Origin: Planctomycetaceae bacterium
Lineage (GTDB): Bacteria > Planctomycetota > Planctomycetia > Planctomycetales > Planctomycetaceae
Assembly (NCBI GenBank): GCA_020426065.1
Contig: JAGQQT010000100.1
Location: 1 to 10,752, forward strand
Length of the DNA stretch: 10,752 nt
Direction of reading: 5' to 3'
Part shown: positions 1-6,443 of the stretch, one piece after another
Numbering within the stretch: position 1 is the first letter of the stretch
Layout of the letters: each line of letters begins with the position of its first letter
Made by a program: the position numbers and the translations under genes
Notes under the pieces: generated by a model
Seen by the model: only the letters and a program-made list of their open reading frames with translations
Database searches by the model: none
Told to the model about the DNA's origin: nothing

Positions 1-161
1 TTCGATTTCGAGTGGTGGATCCGGCGGGAGTATCGAGTGAGGAAGTTGTGTTTGAGAAGGTCTACCGGGAGAGCCTGAGTCTTTCGGAAGGGGAGGATTA
101 CAACGTGATTGCGTTTTCGGGCAAGGCGTTTGTGGTTTCGCCGACGGTATCGCGGGTTTGA
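1..161 (+). CDS. C-terminal fragment of an unrecognised protein
   Basis: An open frame enters from the left edge (codons in phase with base 3) and stops at TGA 159-161, giving 52 visible residues. The visible part is acidic in its first half (a GVSSEEVVFEKVY stretch) and ends in a short hydrophobic beta-like run (FVVSPTVSRV). I do not recognise a family. Its G-rich, C-poor codon use and strand match the tail-like genes that follow, so it may belong to the same module, for example as a head-tail or tail protein. That is inference from context. The beginning of the gene lies outside the window. Confidence 0.6.
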   Translation, partial: RFRVVDPAGVSSEEVVFEKVYRESLSLSEGEDYNVIAFSGKAFVVSPTVSRV

Positions 162-355
162 AATCAGTGGGGGTTTCGGGGACTTCCGCTTTGCGGGGCG
201 CCCCCGCCACCCGTCTCGTTGTGAGGCGCCCAGTCACATGGAGTTTTCAGATTCTGTGCGGGCCTTTTTACCCGCGGCTAGCGCCTTGCGGCTCATTCAG
301 GAATTCCGCAGTTATCTAAATATATTTTGAAGAGAATGGATCAGAGGGTTGAGAG
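162..355 (+). other. Intergenic spacer with GC-rich hairpins and an AT-rich patch
   Basis: This is the longest gap in the left gene train, and I see no convincing gene in it. It contains a perfect 6-bp stem with a 3-base loop at 193-207 (GCGGGG/CCCCGC). That stem competes with an overlapping CCGC-TTT-GCGG hairpin at 186-196. A second stem GCGGG/CCCGC at 258-275 has a T-rich loop. None has a U-tract in the usual terminator position. An AT-rich patch around 313-330 could hold a promoter -10 for the downstream genes, but no good -35 partners it. The gap may separate two transcription units. Confidence 0.4.
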
Positions 356-1114
356 ATGAGTGGGTATACGGAATCGCTGACGATTGAGATTCTGGCTGAC
401 AGTTCTGGGTTTCAGTCGGTGCTGTCTGATGTGCTGGGTGAGCTGGAGCGATTGAATGGGGAGATGTTGCGACTGGGGGAAGGTGAGCGGGCGGTGAGTC
501 GGCTGGGGGGTGCATTCAGTCGGATGATGTCGCCGTTGAGCCAGGTTTCGAATCGGTTGCGACTGGTGGCAAGTGATGTGCGTCGATTGAGTGGGATGAG
601 TGTCAGCCTGGATGTTTCGCCAGCGTTGTGTGCGTTGAGTCAGTTGAGTGCGGCAATTGCGCGGGTGGCGAGTCAGTTGTCTGCTCTGGGTGGAAGTGGT
701 GGAGGGATACCGGCGGGACTTCCGGGAGGTTTTCCCAGTGGCGGGACAGGTGGGAATTCTGGTGGAAGTTCGAGCGGTGGTGGAGGTGGAGGGCGCAACA
801 GAATTCGTCGTTATGAGAGCGGGGGTCTGGTGACAGGTCGGAGTGGGATTGATCGTGTCCCTGCGTTATTGACGGCAGGGGAATATGTGCTGGAACGTGA
901 GCTGGTGAATCGGATCGGGAGTACTGGTCTGGATGGGATGGGGAAAGAGGATTTACCAGGGCGGAGAGTCTCTCAAGGTAATGAGACTTCGGTTTCTTCG
1001 ACAGTTCATCAGTATGGCGAAATTTCGATTCATGTTCGTGAGACGGCTGATGTGGGTGCGTTGCTGCAGGATCTGGAATTTGAAGGGCATCGACTGCGTT
1101 ATCGGCGGGGTTGA
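356..1114 (+). CDS. Short phage tail tape-measure-like protein
   Basis: A 252-residue protein. Residues 1-110 are predicted mostly helical, with heptad-like Leu/Val spacing (for example SVLSDVLGELERLNGEML at 21-38). A Gly/Ser-rich linker follows at about 112-146. Then comes ESGGLVTGRSGIDRVPALL (154-172) running into TAGEYVLERELVNRIG. This 'GG.V.G..G.D.VPA.LT.GE.V' pattern is the one seen near the C-terminus of many phage tape-measure proteins. Tape-measure proteins set tail length and span the tail lumen. At 252 residues this is far shorter than typical ones (700 to over 1500) and has no visible transmembrane or lytic domain. The ATG at 356 follows only a weak purine-rich stretch. Genes downstream also look like tail components. 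The C-terminal motif is the real evidence; assignment as a true ruler protein is inference. Confidence 0.6.
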   Translation: MSGYTESLTIEILADSSGFQSVLSDVLGELERLNGEMLRLGEGERAVSRLGGAFSRMMSPLSQVSNRLRLVASDVRRLSGMSVSLDVSPALCALSQLSAAIARVASQLSALGGSGGGIPAGLPGGFPSGGTGGNSGGSSSGGGGGGRNRIRRYESGGLVTGRSGIDRVPALLTAGEYVLERELVNRIGSTGLDGMGKEDLPGRRVSQGNETSVSSTVHQYGEISIHVRETADVGALLQDLEFEGHRLRYRRG

Positions 1115-1128
1115 GAAGGAGGGGGAAG

Positions 1129-1563
1129 ATGAAATTCGCACCGGCACTGGAGTTGGGAGAGACAATGGTATTGCTGCCTGGCCCTATTCGGAAATTTCAG
1201 GTTCAGGATGGCTGGAGTTATGACCGTCACAAGGTGCTGCTGGAAGAGGGTGACAGGACGGTGGGTTCGACTCGAAATGGGGCGGACATTTCGATTGAGG
1301 GTGATGTGGCTTTCCAGGGAGCGAATCGGCTTTTGAGTGAGCTGGAGATGAGTAGTGCGCTGGAGTCATTGCGGGAACTGGTGAATGGACATGTGGGTGA
1401 AGATCTGAAGTTGTACCTGTTTCAGGATGAACTGGGGAATTGCCGGTACTTCGAGCGGTGCTCGGTGGTGAAGCTGCGATGTGATTTGAGTGAACCGGAG
1501 TTGTATCAGTACCAGTTAACGATTCATGCCGGTCAACCTTCCATGCAGGAGACGGTTGTCTGA
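1129..1563 (+). CDS. Putative small phage tail protein (distal-tail or adaptor type)
   Basis: A 144-residue soluble protein. ATG 1129 is chosen because a strong ribosome binding site (AAGGAGG, 1116-1122) sits 6 bases upstream; the same frame extends upstream to a TTG at 1111 that overlaps the previous stop but has no site of its own. The sequence is beta-rich with no signal peptide or membrane segment. Near its end it reads ELYQYQLTIHAGQPS, resembling the 'Y.Y.L.F' ends of phage distal-tail and baseplate-linked proteins, which join the tape-measure tip to the hub. Its place between a tape-measure-like and a hub-like gene matches the usual order tape measure, distal tail, hub. Family assignment is weak and rests largely on context. 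Confidence 0.5.
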   Translation: MKFAPALELGETMVLLPGPIRKFQVQDGWSYDRHKVLLEEGDRTVGSTRNGADISIEGDVAFQGANRLLSELEMSSALESLRELVNGHVGEDLKLYLFQDELGNCRYFERCSVVKLRCDLSEPELYQYQLTIHAGQPSMQETVV

Positions 1564-1620
1564 ACGGGAATGAACAAGAGTTTGAAGAAGTGAGGCGAGT
1601 GATTCTGGAGGTAAGGCAAG

Positions 1621-3438
1621 ATGTCCTATGAGCGGCTGATTTTGCATTTTGGTCATGATCCGGATGAGTTTCTGGGAGTGATTTCTGATCGAGCGGTAAA
1701 GGGTTGCTGGTTCGAATTGCTGAGGCAGGGTGGATGTGGTGCTGGCGAACTGCGATTGAGTGATGAGTTTGGTGATCGGGAAGTGATTCAGCCGGGGCAC
1801 TGGATTGGATTTGAAGGCACGGCGGGGGATCGGTGGTACACGGGTCGAGTTGAACAGGTTGAGAATGAGTCTCCGAGTGGAGTGCGCGTTCAGCTGGAAG
1901 GGGCAGTAGTAGAGCTGAACGGAATCTTTCCTGGTGCTTTGAGTGTGCAGCAAGATGGAGTCAAGCCGCATCGGTATGGGCTCTCGGACCGGTTTTCAAA
2001 TGATCCGGATTATGACCGGGAATCGCATGATTATACGGTGAATACTGTTGAGCTGGTGAGGAAGCTGATTGAGCAATACGTGGTGCCGAGAACGAACATT
2101 CAATATGTGCCAGCGATGATTGAGACGGATGGGCTGAGCGGAGTGGTGGTTTCGGCGAAGTTTCGCGGTGAGGAGTCTGTGCGAAGCATACTGAAAGATA
2201 TTGCGATGCGAGCGGGGAATGCCGTGTGGGGTGTGGATGAAGAGCGTCGTTTTTTCTTTCGTCCGTCTCGGGAAGCGACTGTTGCCAGTTATGGAGCGGG
2301 GCGGGATGTGACGCGGCTAACGAGTCGGCGGACGCTGGACAAGGTTTATAACCGGGTGACGTTGACGGGGGATTATGTGTATGACGTGCGGGATTATTCC
2401 TCACAGCTGGCGCGACGTTCTTATCGATGGCGGGGGCACTATCGACAGCCAGGAAGTATTTCGAGTTACGGGGAGCGGCGGTTGCGGTTGTGGATTCCGT
2501 GGATTCGAACGGCGGAGGATGCACGCTCGTTCGTGACGGAATTCTTTCGGGTGTATGCAGAGGTTTCGACGGAGTATCGGATTGAGACGTGCGCCCAGGA
2601 TGTGTTGCCACGTCCGTGGGATGGTCAGATTGAGTTATTGGATCGCGATGAGAGTGTGCTGGCTTGCCAGTCGCCTGAGCGAGTGCGAGTGCAGTTTGAT
2701 TATGCAAGCCGGTATGAGTTTCGAATGGGACCGGAAGATCCGCGAGAGGTTTGGGCTGAACCGCCGCATGATGAGCGGTTTGAGTTACCGGAAGGTGAAA
2801 CAGGTCTCGGGAATTCTGTGGTGACGTTTATCGATTCCGGCATCTCGCTGAGTGATTCAGATCCTGATCCGAGTGGCAGTGATTCAGGGATGAGTTCGAG
2901 CGGGGGTTCGAGTGTGAGTTCCGGATCGAGTGCTGACAGTGGAAGTTCGGCAGGGAGTGATAGTCTGTCGAGCTTGTCGAGCGGATATGGTTCTTCTGTC
3001 AGTTCGAGTTTTGCAGGATCCAGTTCGGGGGGAACGAGTGAGATGCTGAGTTCGAATGAAGTGAGTTCTTCCGGGGGAAGTGACGGAATCACGAGTTCCG
3101 CAGCCGGGAGTTCTACAGGTTTGAGTTCCGGTGTGAACAGTAGTAGTGGAAAGAGTTCAGACGGGGGTTCGAGCCAGGGGAGTGAAGGGAGTTCGGGGAT
3201 GAGTAGCGGAGTGAACAGTTCCGGCGGGAGCAGTGGGGGGAATACGGGTTCCAGTGGGGCAGGGAGTAGTGAGTTGTGGAATAGCAGTTTGTCGTCGGGT
3301 ATTTACCCAACGAGTGTATCTGGTGGTGGTTCGAGTCACTGGGCCAGTTCCGAAGTGTTGTCCAGTGTGTCTGAAACGATGTCTGAGCCTGCGAGTGAGT
3401 TGTTGAGTTTGAATTCGGAGACGGGTTCGATTCCGTAA
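1621..3438 (+). CDS. Tail hub-like protein with a 200-residue Ser/Gly-rich C-terminal region
   Basis: A 605-residue protein in two parts. Residues 1 to about 400 look like a folded, beta-rich tail or hub-type protein. It contains a segment of the kind LDKVYNRVTLTGDYV in its central third, recalling phage tail hub and baseplate proteins; this match is by general appearance. Residues 406-605 are a low-complexity region with 84 Ser in 200 residues, arranged as SS-x-SS and SSG units with Gly, Ala, Asn and Thr, few charges and no Cys. The start ATG 1621 follows GGAGGTAAGG. The gene ends in tandem stops (TAA TAA, 3436-3441). It lies 57 bp after the small tail protein and 54 bp before a sugar-transferase-like gene. 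The Ser-rich tail could be a flexible spacer, a surface-exposed adhesive fibre or a glycosylation substrate; none of these is shown by sequence. Confidence 0.6.
   Translation: MSYERLILHFGHDPDEFLGVISDRAVKGCWFELLRQGGCGAGELRLSDEFGDREVIQPGHWIGFEGTAGDRWYTGRVEQVENESPSGVRVQLEGAVVELNGIFPGALSVQQDGVKPHRYGLSDRFSNDPDYDRESHDYTVNTVELVRKLIEQYVVPRTNIQYVPAMIETDGLSGVVVSAKFRGEESVRSILKDIAMRAGNAVWGVDEERRFFFRPSREATVASYGAGRDVTRLTSRRTLDKVYNRVTLTGDYVYDVRDYSSQLARRSYRWRGHYRQPGSISSYGERRLRLWIPWIRTAEDARSFVTEFFRVYAEVSTEYRIETCAQDVLPRPWDGQIELLDRDESVLACQSPERVRVQFDYASRYEFRMGPEDPREVWAEPPHDERFELPEGETGLGNSVVTFIDSGISLSDSDPDPSGSDSGMSSSGGSSVSSGSSADSGSSAGSDSLSSLSSGYGSSVSSSFAGSSSGGTSEMLSSNEVSSSGGSDGITSSAAGSSTGLSSGVNSSSGKSSDGGSSQGSEGSSGMSSGVNSSGGSSGGNTGSSGAGSSELWNSSLSSGIYPTSVSGGGSSHWASSEVLSSVSETMSEPASELLSLNSETGSIP
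2836..3435 (+). repeat. Degenerate Ser-coding low-complexity repeat
   Basis: The DNA coding for residues 406-605 of the hub-like protein is built from irregular repetitions of short units such as GAGTTCGAG, AGTTCCGG and GGGGGTTCGAG. Units are not a constant length and not exact copies. Serine is spelled with AGT, TCG, TCC, AGC and TCT in mixture. Such mixing argues that selection maintains the amino-acid composition, rather than recent tandem duplication. The coding strand here is markedly richer in G than C. Confidence 0.75.
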
Positions 3439-3492
3439 TAAAAAGTTGTCGTTGAGAGTATTTCTAACCGGGGCGATTTCAAAAGGGAGCGA

Positions 3493-4641
3493 ATGAAGCA
3501 GAGAACTCGATGTCACGACGAGGCCGGGACAGGTACTTTTTTTCGAATGACGACGGACCGTCAACGAGAGCCGGGGATGCTGGATGATCGGTATCTGGGT
3601 GCTCACGCGAATGCCTGCTGGCTGGTGGGGAGTGGGCCTTCACTGACCAGAGAGATGGCGAAACAGATTGGTGAAACCCCAGTGCCGGTGATGGGAATGA
3701 ATCTGGCTGGGACGGGATTGATGCGGCCGACCTTCTGGACGAGTTATGACCCGACGTGCCGGTTTCTGCGGAGCGTGTATCAGGATGCGGGGATCACCAA
3801 GTTTGTGAATGTGCGTCGAGCGATGGATCTGGTACCGGAGACGACGTTCAAGGTGTGTGATTGTCCGAACCTGTTTTTCTTCGAGGGAGAGCGAGAGCGG
3901 GGTTTTGCAGATTTTGCTGATCGGCGGAGTGCACGAATTGTGGACTGGAATGACACGATGGTGCAGGCACTGGAAATTTTGATTCGCCTGGGCTTTCGTC
4001 TGATCCTGCTGGCAGGCTGTGAGATGCGGGTACGAGCATCCGAGGCACAGATTGGATTTGTACGGATGCGTGGTGGCCGGGTTGATGAGGGGGCCTCATT
4101 AAGTGACCTAATGCATTCGGCCAAAAGAGTGGGCATAAGCAGCGAGGAACTGGCACACTTGAACCAGGAGGCAATTTATCACTTTGATGAACAGAAGCGA
4201 TTTGGGGCAGCGGTGGCGACGGATGCTCATTATTTTCGAGTCAGCCAGTATCTGCGGTTGAGCCAACGGGCATTGAGTCGAGCTGGAGTGAGAATAATCT
4301 CGGTGACCCCGAACAGCCGGCTGAATGATTATTTTCCCGTCTGGAGTGTGGATCGGGTGCAGTCGGAGTTGAATTGTGAATATGGAAACCCGGCGACAGA
4401 AGTGACGATGGGGAAGTACAGCCTGACGGGGCCTCGATTACCTGACTTGAAAGGACCGATGCGGGACTTTCTGCCACTACACTGGAGTGGAGACGGTGAT
4501 CAAAAGCAGGACGCAGATGAAAAAGTCTGTCTGGAGGAACGGTTTGATGATGAGGCGGAGATCGATGCTGGATATCAGGAAAGAGCAGAGGAGCTGCGGA
4601 GACTTAAGAAGGCCGAAGTGGTGATTGATGAAGTTGGCTGA
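3493..4641 (+). CDS. DUF115-like Rossmann protein, putative sugar transferase
   Basis: A 382-residue protein. ATG 3493 is preceded by AAGGGAG with 4-5 bases of spacing. The core begins at CWLVGSGPSL (42-51), the nucleotide-binding 'GnGPSL' loop seen in DUF115/MptE-like proteins and in GT42-like sialyltransferases. FWTSYDPT follows (81-88), then NDTMVQALEILIRLGF (153-168) and LILLAGCEM (170-178), in the same order as in those families. DUF115-type proteins are often involved in transferring nonulosonic acids or other sugars to surface proteins such as flagellin. The C-terminal part (about 330-382) is highly charged and probably helical. A 7-T run at 3537-3543 lies in the N-terminal coding region, and an in-frame ATG follows at 3547. 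The enzymatic activity and donor are unknown. Cytoplasmic; no signal peptide. Confidence 0.6.
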   Translation: MKQRTRCHDEAGTGTFFRMTTDRQREPGMLDDRYLGAHANACWLVGSGPSLTREMAKQIGETPVPVMGMNLAGTGLMRPTFWTSYDPTCRFLRSVYQDAGITKFVNVRRAMDLVPETTFKVCDCPNLFFFEGERERGFADFADRRSARIVDWNDTMVQALEILIRLGFRLILLAGCEMRVRASEAQIGFVRMRGGRVDEGASLSDLMHSAKRVGISSEELAHLNQEAIYHFDEQKRFGAAVATDAHYFRVSQYLRLSQRALSRAGVRIISVTPNSRLNDYFPVWSVDRVQSELNCEYGNPATEVTMGKYSLTGPRLPDLKGPMRDFLPLHWSGDGDQKQDADEKVCLEERFDDEAEIDAGYQERAEELRRLKKAEVVIDEVG

Positions 4642-5320
4642 TAAAAGAGTAGTGCCCAGGGTGAGCGTGGTGATCCCGCAGCGGAATCGATGGGAGTTGA
4701 CGGTAGCCTGCTGTTCATCGTTATGTAGACATCATGCTGCGGGCGAGGGGCTGGAAATCATCGTGGTCGATGATGGAAGTGATCTGGCTGAACGGAGGAA
4801 GGGATATCGTCAGCTGAGGCATCGAGTGAAATGGTGCGAACAGGAACAGCAAGGCGTGACAGGTGCGTGGAATCGGGGTTTGCAGGAGAGCAGAGGTGAG
4901 ATCCTCGTGCTGTTGAACAACGATGTGGTGACCTGCAAAGGCTGGATCAAGCATGCCATTGAAATGATTGAAGCTCGAGATTGCCTGGTAGGAGCGGGCC
5001 GGCGTCGTGATCTTGAGCTGGGGAGACTAATTGCTCAAGAAAAGGTGGTGTCTACAGAGCTGCTTGAGGGCTGGTGTATGGTGTTCAATCGGCATGATTA
5101 TGAGCGGACGGGGGCATTTGATGAGTCGATGAAGGTTTACTGGTCGGATACGGACTGGCAATGGCGATGGCTGAAGAGTCGTGGGAATCGAGGTCGACTT
5201 CGAACGTTGACGCAGGGGGTGATGCGGCATCTTGGTCATGCGAGTACAGCGCTGCTGCAGAATCGTTCTCAGGTGTGGCGGGAGGACTGGCAGAGATTTC
5301 GTGAGAAGTGGGGACTGTAG
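4628..5320 (+). CDS. Family 2 glycosyltransferase (GT-A fold)
   Basis: A 230-residue protein. ATG 4628 is chosen over a TTG three bases earlier. It overlaps the end of the preceding gene by 14 bases, which suggests translational coupling and compensates for a weak ribosome binding site. GT2 landmarks are in order: VVIPQRNR (14-21), VVDDGS (46-51), GAWNRGLQESRGEILVLLNN (79-98) with the metal-binding NND at 97-99, a Gly-Trp-Cys stretch at 148-150, and AFDESMKVYWSDTDWQWRW (163-181) carrying the likely acceptor-side acidic residues. It is shorter than many GT2 enzymes (about 250-330) but holds the full catalytic core. There are no membrane segments. It would transfer a sugar from a nucleotide donor; donor and acceptor cannot be read from sequence. 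Confidence 0.85.
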   Translation: MKLADKRVVPRVSVVIPQRNRWELTVACCSSLCRHHAAGEGLEIIVVDDGSDLAERRKGYRQLRHRVKWCEQEQQGVTGAWNRGLQESRGEILVLLNNDVVTCKGWIKHAIEMIEARDCLVGAGRRRDLELGRLIAQEKVVSTELLEGWCMVFNRHDYERTGAFDESMKVYWSDTDWQWRWLKSRGNRGRLRTLTQGVMRHLGHASTALLQNRSQVWREDWQRFREKWGL

Positions 5321-5340
5321 AGCTGGTTCGGAGAAGGATG

Positions 5341-6309
5341 ATGAGGGTTTTGCAGCTATGTAATGTGGGACGGATCACGGGTGGGACGGCAGCTTGTGCC
5401 TGGTCGGTGACAAGGGCACTGCCTGACTGCGAGCATACGATTCTGTTCCGCAGTAGAGTGTGTGACGAGACACGCCAGGCGTTTGAGGGTCATGATCTGG
5501 GCGAGTGCAAACGGTTGACGGTGCAGGAACTCAGAAGGCGAAAGGCAGATGTGGTGATTCTGCACAATACGCCACCTTCAGCTGTTGGCTGGAAATGTGC
5601 GAGTGAGCTTGCTGGCATTTTGTCGATGCAATATGTCCATTCTGCGGGAGGCTCACGGGCGGAGGCGGGGGTTGTCGTTGGATGTTCCCACTTTCTGCAG
5701 AGTCAACTGCAGCGACATGATATGGGTGTACTCTATCAAGGGGTGCCGGTTCCCGAGAAAAGCCATTTAAGACGAGAGGCACGCTCCGGTATGTTTGTCA
5801 TAGGCAGGATCTGTACTCCGATTCCTGCGAAGTGGCCTCAGGAGTTACCGCAGTTCTACAAAAGACTGGCTGATCGGTTTCCGGAGTGTTACTGGGAGTT
5901 TGTGGGTTGTCCTGAGTCCCTTCGAGTGGAGCTGGACAAGGCCTGTGTCGGACGATGTGATTTTTATCCTGCAGGATTTGAGCAGCGTACGAGATATCAT
6001 CACTGGGATGTGATGCTCTATCACAATCCGAATATCACGGAAAGCTTTGGTCGAACGGTTGCTGAGGCGATGCGTTGCGAGGTGGTACCTGTGGTTGATT
6101 GTCGTGGTGGATTTTGCGAACAGATTCCTCAGGGGACCGGTTTTCTGTGCACCAGAAATGATGATTTTGGGAAAGCGCTGGAAGAACTGCTGGATCGACG
6201 GATTCTGGAGAAACGTTCGTTGGCCTGCCAGGAACATGCAGACAATGAGTTTTCACTGAGGCGATTCCGGGCGAGATTGCTGGACAGCCTGGAGAATGCA
6301 GGACTGTAG
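5341..6309 (+). CDS. GT-B glycosyltransferase (GT4-like)
   Basis: A 322-residue protein. Two ATGs are adjacent (5338 and 5341). GGAG at 5330-5333 gives better spacing to the second, which also gives the typical N-terminus MRVLQLCNVGRITGGTA with the Gly-Gly loop of the GT-B N-terminal domain. The frame is open further upstream to a GTG at 5308 inside the previous gene, but with less support. The C-terminal domain opens near FVIGRI (152-157). It contains NITESFGRTVAEAM (231-244), the conserved E-x7-E pattern (Glu234, Glu242) that contacts the donor sugar-nucleotide in GT4 enzymes. The total length is short for GT4 (usually 350-420), with the reduced N-terminal half seen in GT-B enzymes of phage and capsule loci. 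It lies 20 bp after the GT2 gene and probably in the same transcript. Confidence 0.8.
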   Translation: MRVLQLCNVGRITGGTAACAWSVTRALPDCEHTILFRSRVCDETRQAFEGHDLGECKRLTVQELRRRKADVVILHNTPPSAVGWKCASELAGILSMQYVHSAGGSRAEAGVVVGCSHFLQSQLQRHDMGVLYQGVPVPEKSHLRREARSGMFVIGRICTPIPAKWPQELPQFYKRLADRFPECYWEFVGCPESLRVELDKACVGRCDFYPAGFEQRTRYHHWDVMLYHNPNITESFGRTVAEAMRCEVVPVVDCRGGFCEQIPQGTGFLCTRNDDFGKALEELLDRRILEKRSLACQEHADNEFSLRRFRARLLDSLENAGL

Positions 6310-6443
6310 AAATTACAAAGCGAAAATACAGAAAAAACAGAGTGTCTGAGTGCCTTGTGTAGAGGAAAAAGCGGTCTAGCAATAGGGGAGACGGAGCGTC
6401 TATATTTTTGGTCCCTCCTTAGATACCTTTCCCACACTATCAG
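6310..6443 (+). other. Spacer before the outer-membrane protein gene, with an anti-SD-like leader motif
   Basis: This 134-bp gap marks a change in base composition between the left gene train and the genes to the right. It holds the weak hairpin described separately. The octamer CCTCCTTA (6414-6421) is identical to the canonical 3' end of 16S rRNA and so cannot serve as a ribosome binding site. A TATATT hexamer at 6401-6406 resembles a -10 but has no -35 partner at normal spacing. I see no confident promoter. Confidence 0.4.
6389..6409 (+). terminator. Weak intrinsic terminator candidate after the left gene train
   Basis: A short hairpin AGACG-GAG-CGTCT (6389-6401) is followed by ATATTTTT on the + strand. 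It lies 80 bp after the GT-B gene stop and before the outer-membrane protein gene. The stem is only 5 bp, so termination may be partial. It marks the likely end of the tail/glycosyltransferase transcript. Confidence 0.35.

Noticed and set aside
109..330. 73-codon open frame across the first spacer
   Set aside because: It is arginine-rich in a frame overlapping the end of the first gene, has no ribosome binding site, and reads through the GC-rich hairpins. It is not convincing.
1564..1620. Tiny open frame (ATG at 1570, 7 codons) before the hub-like gene
   Set aside because: It is too short to assess, has no ribosome binding site and no evidence of a leader-peptide function.
1516..1971. 151-codon open frame on the - strand
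   Set aside because: It is antisense to two well-supported genes with good ribosome binding sites, and shows no recognisable domain.
1961..2707. 248-codon open frame on the - strand
   Set aside because: It is antisense to the hub-like gene. Its Pro/His/Ser/Thr-rich composition is what reverse reading of a G-rich coding strand produces, and it has no domain.
2836..3435. Tandem repeat array or CRISPR-like structure
   Set aside because: Units are irregular, of varying length and in frame with a Ser-rich protein. There are no uniform repeats or unique spacers of constant size.
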